NCBI GenBank assembly: GCA_002099365.1
Contig: MSED01000002.1
Location: 3,224,001 to 3,288,000 of the forward strand
DNA from: Phialophora verrucosa
Taxonomy: Eukaryota; Ascomycota; Eurotiomycetes; Chaetothyriales; Herpotrichiellaceae
Direction of reading: 5' to 3'
Length of the DNA: 64,000 nucleotides
The notes under the pieces: generated by a model
The model's input: only the letters and a program-made list of their open reading frames with translations
Database searches by the model: none
What the model was told of the DNA's origin: nothing
Program-made: the position numbers and the translations under genes
Shown here: positions 44,502 to 54,400 of the stretch, piece by piece
Layout of the letters: every line of letters begins with the position of its first letter
Numbering within the stretch: position 1 is the stretch's first letter

Positions 44502-45008
44502 ATGGTCAAAAGCAAGGACGATGTCATCGAGTGAGCACCCGGGAACCTGTGTGGCAAGGCAGGCGCAAGCTCATGGGAACAGAGATTTCAATAACACAGT
44601 CAATATGACAGCAGATGAGTTGGAGCAGTGGCTCAAGGAACCGGGCAGCCAAGAGTCGGGCTGGTCGAAAGACGACGGTTCAGGAGAGAGCATCGGCCAT
44701 GAAAGGTGAGTGTTGTCCCCGGCTTCGGCCGTTGCATGACTTGGTGCTTTCATTGTGTGTCGTTCTGCTCTGGCATTTGATGCGCGGTTCCTGACTGTCT
44801 AAACAGTGGGAGAAAGATCGTTGAGATTCTCAAGAAGAACCCTCAAAAGGATCCGTCCAAATATGACGATGAAGATGTCGCGCATATGAGAAAAGTCGCC
44901 GCATATAACAAGCGCCACCTTGCGCAAGAGGAAAAGGCGAAACAGGACACGAATAGCAACTCGTATAAGAGCCTGAAGAATTGGGGACATGATGCGCAGA
45001 AATCGTAA
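44502..45008 (+). CDS. DUF3140 domain protein
   Basis: A small 117-residue protein of the DUF3140 family, found in bacteria and fungi and sometimes annotated as DNA-binding, without proof. Exons 44502-44530, 44583-44705 and 44807-45008, with introns of 52 bp (GTGAGC...AACAG) and 101 bp (GTGAGT...AACAG), both phase 2. The joined protein reads VNMTADELEQWLKEPGS, GWSKDDGSGESIGHESGRKI, VEILKKNP, DDEDVAHMRKVAAYNKRHLAQ and SLKNWGHD, which covers the whole domain; nothing else is present. Convergent with the PX gene, with only 103 bp between stop codons, so the transcripts probably overlap. Confidence 0.85.
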
Positions 45009-45111
45009 TCTCCCATTGAGCTTGCATAATATAGGACACCCTCCCCATTAGTTAGAGGTCAAATCGTTCCAGCTGCTCTCGCAGACTAGCCATTCCGTCC
45101 GACCAAGGCCT

Positions 45112-45690
45112 TCATGACTCGGGTGGAAAAATGAAATCCTTGACGAGTGTAGATCCCGCGTATTCCGGATTGAGCATCACACAGTTGAGAAAGTACTCTA
45201 GGCCTTCTCGCCTCTTGTCGAGAAATTTAGGTCGGAACTTGTAGATGGCGCTTTTCGGGGGTAGAGGAGGTAATGATGACTTGGTCGATTGAGGGAAAGC
45301 TTTGACCAATTTTGCACGGAGCCCATCGAACTCGGAATATCGCTTTCGAATCGTCATCGGTCCTCCATCCAGTGTCTGGACACGGCAGTTGTATACAACG
45401 TACGCCCCGGCGCCTAGAGGATTGCCTCGAACGATGACATATTCATCGATGGTGATGGATTTGGCCCAAAGAGCGGCCCTGCTGGCCTCCCGGGATAGGG
45501 TATGGTCCTCAAGTGTTATGGGAGGTGGACGACTGGCAGATAACTCATCGAAAGATGGTTCTCTGCTGGGTTTCCAGTATGGCGGAGGAAGAGGCGCGGG
45601 TCGAGGCTGATCACCGGACGCACCCACAGGGTTCTGGCTCCATTGTTCTGGACCCAATTTGACTGTGGCAATGGAATTGGAGTTCTCCAT
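45112..45690 (-). CDS. PX-domain protein (Ypt35-like)
   Basis: A single-exon protein of 192 residues whose C-terminal two thirds form a phox-homology domain that binds phosphoinositides on endosomes or vacuoles. Key blocks are EYVIVRGNPLGAGAYVVYNC, TIRKRYSEFDGLRAKLVKAF (the Arg-Arg/Lys-Tyr-Ser-Glu-Phe phosphoinositide site), LPPLPPKSAIYKFRPKFLDKR and REGLEYFLNCVMLNPEYAGS. The N-terminal 70 residues are Pro-rich and include a possible adaptor-binding stretch. Size and layout resemble yeast Ypt35, the adaptor that recruits Vps13; this assignment is an inference. Confidence 0.85.
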   Translation of the reverse strand: MENSNSIATVKLGPEQWSQNPVGASGDQPRPAPLPPPYWKPSREPSFDELSASRPPPITLEDHTLSREASRAALWAKSITIDEYVIVRGNPLGAGAYVVYNCRVQTLDGGPMTIRKRYSEFDGLRAKLVKAFPQSTKSSLPPLPPKSAIYKFRPKFLDKRREGLEYFLNCVMLNPEYAGSTLVKDFIFPPES

Positions 45691-46779
45691 GCATGTGCTC
45701 GATGCACGAGATCCAAGCAGACGCCAGATCGGTCCAATTCAAGTGTAGTTATGCATGGACCATGTCCTTCATGCAAGGTGGGATATCCCGCCACACAAAA
45801 AAGCCGTGAGATGCAATTGAGGTGACAAGTTCGAGAGGATGTTTCAGCAAGGAAGTGAAAAAGTCCGAAGGACCCGCGAGCTAGGAGAGATGGATCATGA
45901 CCCCAACGCACGTCAACTGCATCGAGAAAAGCGTTACTCGTAGCGCCATCTCTTGTTGACCGCTAGCCTCGTTCAGGCCCAGGCCTGCAAGTCATTCGAG
46001 GAAGTGGGAAAAGTGATATTGCACCGGCCAGTCAGTCCAGTCTGTACAACTAACTCTTTCAGAACGCCCGGCTCTGGTCTTGCACGGTATGCCTCTTCTA
46101 GCCGTTGTTCCAGTGCCGCAGGGTGGGAGAAGGCTTGTGCTCCCTCCTCCACTTCTTCCCAACAACACCTCTCTCCGTTGAGGTGGATCTGGTCTGCAAA
46201 TTTGGGTGGCCAGAGCGTCAAGCGACCGTCTATTGGCGGTGGATTGCGCGTCATGGAGCCCCAGAACCGACGCCATTGGACAGGCGACGAACGTTGCAAC
46301 TGACACTTTTTTGACAGCTCCGCGAACACCACGGACTTTTTCGACCTCGCAGGACGCACGCCTGAAACAAGTCAACCTCCTTCACACATCGTTCATGCAC
46401 TCGCAAATACCCAGCCATACAAATCCGAGCTCGTCACATGTAGCAAACAGTAGCTTGGGCTAGAAGCTCGAGTGTCCACCGACTGGGGAGTCTCCGAGTG
46501 GCGGGGAATTAGTATCTCGGCTGGACAGTCCTACCAACACCAACCCGAAACGGTGGTTGTGAATGCTAGGGGGTCCGCCCTTTATATCAAGCCCATGGAC
46601 GCCCTTGGCTGCGTGGCCGTTCGTTCAACTTTCAAGCAACGACTCGTTTCATTTCGTTCTTACACTCGCTATCTCTTTTCATTTTACAGCAACGACCAAG
46701 AAGCATCTTTGTTTGACTGCGACCGACTCATTGATAGGTGCATCCTGTTATTCTTCACTACATAACCCTTGTAATCAAC
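45691..46779. promoter_or_regulatory. Shared upstream region, PX / DUF7707 genes
   Basis: 1.09 kb between divergent starts. The only candidate gene inside is the weak minus-strand frame at 45973-46254. The right end is a typical pyrimidine-rich leader ahead of ATG 46780. Confidence 0.45.
45973..46254 (-). CDS. Possible small hypothetical protein
   Basis: A 93-codon frame from an ATG, with balanced protein-like composition (LTLWPPKFADQIHLNGERC, EEVEEGAQAF, VLKELVVQTGLTGRCNITF). The frame continues upstream without stop to about 46359, ahead of which TTGACTTGTTTCAG resembles a branch point and 3' splice site, so a first exon could exist. No family is recognised, and it might be chance. Confidence 0.25.
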   Translation of the reverse strand: MTRNPPPIDGRLTLWPPKFADQIHLNGERCCWEEVEEGAQAFSHPAALEQRLEEAYRARPEPGVLKELVVQTGLTGRCNITFPTSSNDLQAWA

Positions 46780-47477
46780 ATGCAACACTTCCTCCTCGCC
46801 GCTGCTGTGGCAGCTTTTGTTCGAGTGGCCATCACGCAAACGATTGATCCCAACTCAGTGCCCCAAGCGACGAGACGTAAGTAGTGCTCCCGTTCCCTGT
46901 GATATGGACCTAGGCCGCTAACAGCTGGACAGAGGCTTGGTGCGATTCGCAGATAGCCCAATGTCCACTTATCTGTTTGCAGGAGGCTGGCAACTCCGCG
47001 GGCACTTATGCAAACACGTGTGATCCCACCTCCCTTACCTACTCCTGTATCTGCTCGAACGGACTATCTCCCAACGCCTCCGAGTACTCGCAGACCTTGC
47101 CATATTACATCTGCACCCAGTACAATACCAATTGTCAGTTGGGCTGTGGGAATGACAACACTTGTGCGGCTGCGTGCGTACAAAACCACCCATGTGGTGC
47201 TCTCAACCCAACAAGAGTCAACACAAGCACTATCACAACGATGCCGGCGACATCTACGACAGGTGGAGCGGCGGCTTCGACAGCGTCTGATGGGAGCGTT
47301 GTGTACACCGGTTTCGGGAATGGTGCGGCGGCTACCACGACCGCCGCATCAGGCGACAGCGGGTCTTCTTATTCCGGGAGCTCCGCTGCTTCAAGGTTGG
47401 TCATCAACGTTGGCGAGATATATGGGCTCGCAGTCGTTGCTGCCGGAATCTTCTTCGGCTTCAGCGTGATGCTCTAG
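46780..47477 (+). CDS. DUF7707-type Cys-rich GPI-anchored protein
   Basis: A predicted secreted, probably GPI-anchored surface protein of 213 residues. Exons 46780-46876 and 46933-47477 with a 56 bp intron (GTAAGT...GACAG, phase 1). Signal peptide MQHFLLAAAVAAFVRVAITQ, then a Cys-rich domain with the DUF7707 pattern: WCDSQIAQCPLICLQ, NTCDPTSLTYSCICSNGL, YYICTQYNTNCQLGCG and CAAACVQNHPCG, twelve Cys in all. A Thr/Ser/Ala/Gly-rich stalk follows, then an Ala/Ser patch and a hydrophobic C-terminal helix (IYGLAVVAAGIFFGFSVML) that ends the protein. Function unknown; the second small surface protein in this window. Confidence 0.88.
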
Positions 47478-47850
47478 AATGTTGTCGCGCGGTCGACGCA
47501 AAGCACCCTTGCGGCTCTAAAAGTTTGTCGATGGTACTTTTGGCACTGGCGCTGGCATGGACGGTTTTTCGGTGAGATACACGGCATCATTGCATACGAA
47601 GCAGTTGCGCATTATGATCAGAGGTCGCCATTGACAAGCCTCAAGTCAAGTAATAATATTAATTAATGTTCTGCTGGTTGCCCCAGACAACGCGTGTTTT
47701 TGCCCGTGCCGACGTTTTCCCGTAGGAGCCAATCACATCTGGCTTGCGTTGAGGTCCAATTCAATATCGCGTCTCCTGCCCGCCCAGATACAGAATTGCA
47801 TCCCTCAATGATGCGCCCGTCCGAGAATATTGATAAGCAACAATTACCGT
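47478..47850. other. Intergenic (Mps1 promoter)
   Basis: 373 bp between two plus-strand genes, with an AT-rich patch (AATATTAATTAATG) near 47655. Nothing else seen. Confidence 0.45.
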
Positions 47851-50403
47851 ATGATGGCTGCCTACGTCTCGCCTAGTCCAGCAGCCTTAGCTTCCACCCT
47901 CACCAATTCTCGTCGACCGCTGCGGGCCACAACGCGACAGGCGACGCAGCGCGCTCCAGCAATGCCAGAACTAATAGCAACGCAAAAGAAGCCGCACCTT
48001 GATCGGAGCTTCACGGGGGACAGCTCCGATGATGAAGATCTTGCACCCATCAAATTAAGTGCTGAGGCGCAGGCTATACTGGGGGAAGACGATCAGCAGC
48101 TGGAAGCTGAGAAAGAAAACATTGTTCCACGGGTACATTCTACAACGTCGACGACAACGACTGGTCCGCGAAGGCGAAGCAAAGAGACACCGCTTGAGGT
48201 GCTCAAATCTTCAAGCCCTCCACACCAAAGAGATGGAAGTCCAGCGCCCCGGGTCGTCCGTGTCAGCTCCAGTGTTCGGCCTGGCGCACCGGGTGTCCTG
48301 GGCAGAGACGGATCGTTCATGTACAAGACTCACGAAAAGTCAACAACACGAGCCCAAGTCACACGCCAAGATTCGGAGACTCCAGCACCTCCAGTCCGCC
48401 GCATCCGTATAAGCAATGGCAGACGGTTGTCGAGGTCACCACCTTCCGATCAAGCACCAGAGCCGCAGCAAGAAGATCACGCCGAAAACGCACCGTATAC
48501 GTTAAAACGGCCCACAAGCCCAAGATCTGGGGCTTCGCGGGCCAGCCTGGAGGAGCACAATCCTGCCATGCCGTCTACGGTTACACGTTCCCGGAAAGGG
48601 GATGAAAATGGTGCTCATAGCACAATGCGCGTCCGACGCCTAGGAGGAGCATTGGGGAACAAGCCCGTCAGGAGAGGGATGGTGCGCCGTCAAAGCGACA
48701 ATGAAGATGCCAACATGGAAGACCAGCCTGGCGTGACTACCCCGGAGATGGAAGTTGGTCGCCGAGCACCCGAACCAGATCTACAAGACTTGCCTGACGA
48801 TTTGCTTGCGCTCCAGGGCAGCCCGCAGCAGATCAAGCCAACACGCACGTCGCCAAGGAGGGCATCCCCCGTCCAGGTGGACGTCCAGGCAGCATTCGAT
48901 CGTCCACCGTCAAGACCGGACTCGTTGCTTCGGACGCAGCCGACACCAGCCGTTCCCGATTCCCGCGCTTCGTCGAAGTCATCGAGCTCTCAAAACAGAC
49001 CTGTGTTCAAGATCCCGCCCCTGCCGTCCCTTCCAGCACAAGACCAAGAGAATGAGCCACCCCCAACCTTCCGGCGGACAAAACCATCCGCTGCAATACT
49101 GGACCTCCACGAAGACGGAGGTGACCCAGATCGGAAAGCCCCCGACCCTGCACCCATGCAGATATCTCCGTCTCGCCAACCTTTGGCCCCTCGATCGAAC
49201 AACACGCCTCACCGACCGGCCCCGGCACCGCCTCCAAAAATGTCTATCCTCGACGCTGCAACCTCGAATGCCGGCTCCCGCAACAAGAAATCCGTCCACT
49301 ACGCCCTCAACGGCAAGATGTACCGCCGACTCGACTGCATTGGCCGCGGCGGCTCCTCGCGAGTCTTCCGCATCATGGCCGAGAACTACAAGATCTTTGC
49401 GTTGAAACGAGTAAACCTCGAAGAAGCCGACATGGCGGCCATCGCGGGCTACAAGGGTGAAATCGACCTGTTGAAAAGGCTTGAAAACGTCGACAGAGTC
49501 ATCCGACTGTACGACTACGAGGTCAACGAGGAAAAAGGCGTCCTCAACGTCATGATGGAGCTCGGCGAGACGGATTTCAACAAGATGCTCAACGAGCAGC
49601 TGAAGGCCGAAAACGCCAAGCTGGACATCACATTCACACGGCATTACTGGAAAGAAATGCTCGAGTGCGTGCAAGCCGTGCATGATCACGACATCGTACA
49701 CTCCGATCTCAAGCCCGCGAACTTCCTCCTCGTCAAGGGCCAGCTGAAACTCATCGACTTCGGCATCGCCAACGCGATTCAGGAGAACACCGTCAACGTG
49801 CACCGCGAGAATCAAATCGGCACCCCGAACTACATGTCCCCGGAATCGCTAGTCGCGGTAGGTGCGACACAGGCGCAAGGCGGCCCGCCAGGCGCGAAAG
49901 TCCTCAAGCTAGGGAAACCCTCTGATGTATGGAGTCTGGGCTGTATTCTGTACCAGATGACGTATGGACAGCCTCCGTTCGCACACATCCAGAAGCAATT
50001 CGAGCGCATCATGTCCATTCCGAATCCAAAAGTGGAGATCCAATTCCCCAGCACGGGCATTGGTGGAAGTGTCGTCCCATTCGGGCTCATCAAGACGTTG
50101 AAACGATGCCTGACGAGGGAACAGTCCCTCCGGCCGACGATCCGGGAACTGCTCTCTGCGACGGATCCGTTCTTGAACCCGGTGGCCATTTCTCCCGAAA
50201 TGTTGGGACGTGTCATTGGAAACGTGGTCGGGTACTGTCGGCGCCGGGAAGAGGCTTTGAAGGCGAAAGGGGAGATGAAGTGTGAAGTAGGTGAGGATGG
50301 TAAGGAGGCCAGTTGTTTGCCTTCTGATGGCGAGATGGTGGGCTGGCCAGGCGCCTTCTACGAGAAGTTGAGGCAAGCTAATTTGGAGGGCACTGCGTGG
50401 TAA
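47851..50403 (+). CDS. MPS1: Mps1/TTK-type spindle-checkpoint kinase
   Basis: Dual-specificity protein kinase that acts at kinetochores in the spindle assembly checkpoint and in spindle-pole duplication. Single exon, 850 residues. The N-terminal 470 residues are basic, Ser/Pro-rich and disordered. The kinase domain spans about 480-790: RLDCIGRGGSSRVFRIM (Gly loop, near 497), FALKRVNLEE (ATP-binding Lys), VMMELGETDFNKML (the MELGE hinge typical of Mps1), HSDLKPANFLLV (catalytic Asp, near 616), IDFGIANAI (DFG), GTPNYMSPESL (activation-loop end) and DVWSLGCILYQMTYG. HSD instead of HRD and the NYM.PE loop are family traits of Mps1. The frame runs to 47830 only from a TTG; ATG 47851 is used. Confidence 0.94.
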   Translation: MMAAYVSPSPAALASTLTNSRRPLRATTRQATQRAPAMPELIATQKKPHLDRSFTGDSSDDEDLAPIKLSAEAQAILGEDDQQLEAEKENIVPRVHSTTSTTTTGPRRRSKETPLEVLKSSSPPHQRDGSPAPRVVRVSSSVRPGAPGVLGRDGSFMYKTHEKSTTRAQVTRQDSETPAPPVRRIRISNGRRLSRSPPSDQAPEPQQEDHAENAPYTLKRPTSPRSGASRASLEEHNPAMPSTVTRSRKGDENGAHSTMRVRRLGGALGNKPVRRGMVRRQSDNEDANMEDQPGVTTPEMEVGRRAPEPDLQDLPDDLLALQGSPQQIKPTRTSPRRASPVQVDVQAAFDRPPSRPDSLLRTQPTPAVPDSRASSKSSSSQNRPVFKIPPLPSLPAQDQENEPPPTFRRTKPSAAILDLHEDGGDPDRKAPDPAPMQISPSRQPLAPRSNNTPHRPAPAPPPKMSILDAATSNAGSRNKKSVHYALNGKMYRRLDCIGRGGSSRVFRIMAENYKIFALKRVNLEEADMAAIAGYKGEIDLLKRLENVDRVIRLYDYEVNEEKGVLNVMMELGETDFNKMLNEQLKAENAKLDITFTRHYWKEMLECVQAVHDHDIVHSDLKPANFLLVKGQLKLIDFGIANAIQENTVNVHRENQIGTPNYMSPESLVAVGATQAQGGPPGAKVLKLGKPSDVWSLGCILYQMTYGQPPFAHIQKQFERIMSIPNPKVEIQFPSTGIGGSVVPFGLIKTLKRCLTREQSLRPTIRELLSATDPFLNPVAISPEMLGRVIGNVVGYCRRREEALKAKGEMKCEVGEDGKEASCLPSDGEMVGWPGAFYEKLRQANLEGTAW

Positions 50404-51455
50404 ATGCGATGTACGTCGTGTGTGTGGCCAGACCAACAAAAGGAAGTACTCGAACGAGGGCGCGGAGAGGCCGGAGAAGTGTTTGGATATCGGTATCTTC
50501 TCCCTCTCGTCTTGGTCGCATCGCGTCGCCTCCACTGTCAGTCCGTCAGACAGCAGAAACCCAATGCCACGATGGTATTTTGAATATCCATCGCAAAGCA
50601 GTCATTTCGTTGGATGGTAGCATTCTCATGCGAAGAGACTGCGTGCTGTATACAGAGGAACGAACGAGAGAACGAAGGAGACGGAATCCCGCCGACGATC
50701 TATATAATCTACGAATGAGCGATCTGTGCATTGGACAGTCGCAGGCGGAAGTGGACAGAGGGAACTCTGGGTAGAGTACGGAGTACCGAGTACGGAATGC
50801 TGTACTCTAAAATTCTGGAGACAGAAGGCAGGCGGTCTGTAGCGTTCAAGCGAAACTTACTCAAGTCGTGTGTGGACTTTAATCCAGATTTCAGATCGTG
50901 CTTCCATTGAGTCTCAGGCGATCGTCCTTTACGAATATGTTCCCTGAAGGCACTCCCTACGCAGGCATGTGTAGATGTATTGCTCCGTGACACGGCGTAC
51001 AGTACGCGTCTCGCCGCTCAGTTGTGCTGTATAAGAGCTGGGAGCTCTGTCATGCAATAAATGGAAAGGGCCATCATCAGTTGAAGCTTCGCTCTATGCC
51101 ATGGAGAAGGGGCGGCTTGGGAAACGAGCAACTGGTCCATAAGGTTAGTCCAAAGATTTTTGACAACCGCTGACAAAAAGATGGATGGACGGAAGGTGGA
51201 GGAGTGAGATGATGGTGTTCAGATTCTAATAATACATACATATTATGTGCATTTCACCTATTTCCTTGCGTCCGGGAATGAGAACGAAGAGGGATCGAAT
51301 ACTCAGCACAATCGAGGAGAGTGTCCTGTGTCATGTGCCTTGGGCAATATATGCGGTACATATCCTGCCTTGCTCTCCCACGCGCCATAGATCATGCATG
51401 GCAACGGAACTGTACAGTATACCTACCTCGTAAATACGGTATAAAGAAAAAAAGG
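50404..51455. other. Intergenic, convergent 3' ends
   Basis: 1.05 kb between the Mps1 stop and the ABC transporter stop. Contains GTACGGAGTAC directly followed by CGAGTACGG (50776-50795), two overlapping copies of the dispersed near-palindrome. No gene is supported. Confidence 0.5.
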
Positions 51456-54400
51456 CTATGCTCTGTCTCTGTCCAGCGACTGCGCCAGACACATCTCATA
51501 GTAGATGCCCTTGCGGCGCTGCAATTCTGCGTGGGTGCCACGCTCGACGACGCGGCCGTTGGCAATCACGAAGATGACGTCGGCGTGACGGATGGTCGAC
51601 AAGCGATGCGCGACGGCGATGGTGGTGCGGGTCGCGGCCGCCTGGTCCAGGGCCGTCTGCACCAGTCGCTCGGACTGCGTGTCCAGCGCCGAGGTGGCCT
51701 CGTCGAGCAGCAAGAGCTTGGGATCTCGGATCAGGGCGCGGGCGATGGCGATGCGTTGGCGCTGGCCGCCCGAGAACTGCATCCCGCGCGAGCCGCACGC
51801 CGTGTCGAACCCTTCCGGGAGCGAGGTCACGAAGTCCAGGGCGTTGGCCTGTCGGCACGCTTCGCGGACTTGCTCGTCGGACGGCTCGACGTCAAGCCCG
51901 AGCGAGACGTTCTCGCGCACCGAGCCTGAATACAGCGTCGGTTCCTGCTGCACGAGCGACATGTGCCGACGGTACAGTCGGGGCGACAGCGCGGCGATGT
52001 CCTCGTGCGCGAGGCAGATGCGTCCGCTCGTCGGGTCGTAGAAGCGTTGGAGCAAGGCGACGAGCGTCGACTTGCCACAGCCAGACGCGCCGACAAGGGC
52101 GGCAAACTGTCCGGTCTCGATACTCATTGTGATGCCTCGGATGACGCGCGACGTCTGCCGCTGGCGGTACCGGAACTCCACGCCCTCGAGATCGACTGGA
52201 CCGTCGGCTGAGGGGCCGTTGTCCTTGTTGTCCTCCGTCTGGGTGATGGTCGGCTTCAAAGTTCTGAGCCAGAGGATGTAGTTTGCCGCCCCTTGCGCTT
52301 TGGTGATGGACGTCGTGTACCCGAAAAACTGACCCGCAGCCTGACCGGCGAACAGAACGCCGATGAAGATCGTGTAGAACTGCGCAGTCGTGTACTCTCC
52401 CGATGCGAGCAGTCGGCTGCCATACCAGAATCCGAGCGCCATGGCCAGAAATTCGATGGACTGGGACAGTGCGAAGAAAAGCATGGTCCATATCAGCGCC
52501 CGGGTCGACCTCCGCACAATGTTGCTGAGCATGTCTGAGTATTCCTCGAGAACGTGGGCCTCCAGAGTCAACGAGGCGACAGTTCGAATCGCAGACACGG
52601 CCTCGTTGGCCAGTCCAGCACTCTCAGCGAACCGATCGGCAACCTGACCATCGAGTTTCATTTCCAACCGAATGCGGACGTAACCTGCCAGGATCAGGGG
52701 AGGCAGTGCCCCGAAGACGACGACTAGGCCCAATTTCCAGCCATAGGCTAATGCGAGCGCACTGCTCGATACCACATTGACCGAGACTATCAAGATGAGG
52801 GGAACATTAGATGCAATCAACTCCTGTAGTTGAGTCGGCAGTGTTGAGAGCCTGGAGGTCAGCGCACCGGATGTGTTTTCGGGCACGTCGAAGAACTCGA
52901 TATCCTGGTCGAGAACACGTTCGAACATTTCCGCACGCACCCGGTGAGTGACCGTTTGTGAGATGATATTGCAGATCCACCCAATGGTGAAATACGCGGC
53001 CAGATTTGCCAGCGCGAGAACGAAGAACATCAACGCGTAAAAGTCCGCTCGATCGCGAGCATGCGGGCCCGTTAGTTGGAAGACAGTCAGCGCCTTGGAG
53101 AAGAGGACGGCCTGGGCTGGAAACGTCCCTCCGCCGACGAGACACGCAATGGTCTGAAGGAAGAAGCACCAATACAGGGACTTTTGCTCATAGAACATTA
53201 TGAGAATGCATCTGAGTAGAGAGTACCCAAGGGTGCCCACCGGCTTTTGCTGCTTCTCTGCATCGTCGCCGACGGAGGTGGCAGTAGTGGCGATCCGATG
53301 TAGAGCGGGTTGGTCGACGGACCTCTCTAGGGCCTGCTTTTCGTTGGAGGGGAACATCTCAGACGGTTCGCCAGCGGCTGTCCCTAGGTCCTGGGCTCGG
53401 ACTAGAGCAGCGTATCGGCCATCCAAGTCGATCAGTTCTTGGTGTGTCCCTTGCTCGACAATCCTACCGGCAGACATGACTGCGATGCTGTCAGCTGCCT
53501 TCACCGTCGCCAGCTTGTGTGCGATGACCAGAGTTGTCCTGTTTTTCGAAACCCGACTCAGAGCATCCTGGACGACTTTCTCTGCCTTGGGATCGAGTGC
53601 ACTGGTAGCTTCGTCAAGAAGTAGGATCTTCGGGTTGGAAATGATGCTGCGGGCGATGGCAATCCGTTGTCGCTGACCGCCACTCAGAGTTCCGGCTCGT
53701 TCGCCGACTTCGGTGTCGTAGCCCTGGGGCAGCTCGTTGATGAAGGTGTCAGCGTTACTAGCCTTGCAAGCTTCCCGTACCAATTCCATTTGTTTCTCGT
53801 GAGGAAGCTGCCGCTGGACATCAACAAAGCCTTTGGCGACGTTCTGGAACACCGTCCCACGGAACAGTATCGGCTCCTGTTGAACAAGGCGGATCTGACT
53901 TCGCAGCCACTTGACATTGTATTCCTCAAGATCTCGGCCATCGAGGACAATCCGGCCGGAAGCCGGCAGATACCACCTTTCCAACAGGCCAACCAGGGTA
54001 CTTTTCCCTGACCCCGAGGCGCCCACCAAAGCGGTAGTCTTACCAGCAGGGATGGTGATGTTGAACCCATGCAGAACCTGCGCACTTGGCCGTGACGGAT
54101 ACGCAAATTCCAGATCTTTGATCTCGATGTGTCCGTCACATGATGGAGGTGTCGCGCCAGATGGGTTGAGAGGGTCTAAAAGTGACGGTTTGTCGACGAC
54201 GCTGAACAGTTCAGAGGCAGCAGACGAGGCATTCGTGATGGCTTCGATTTGTGGCGCAATGCTCGAGATGGAGGTGGCGGCAATGGTTACTGAGAGCACG
54301 ACGGTGAAGACGGTGCCCACACTATCAACCTCACCATTCTGGTACATCCGGAACCCCTGCCAGAATGACAGGGCGGTTGCGGAATACACGCAGAAGAATT

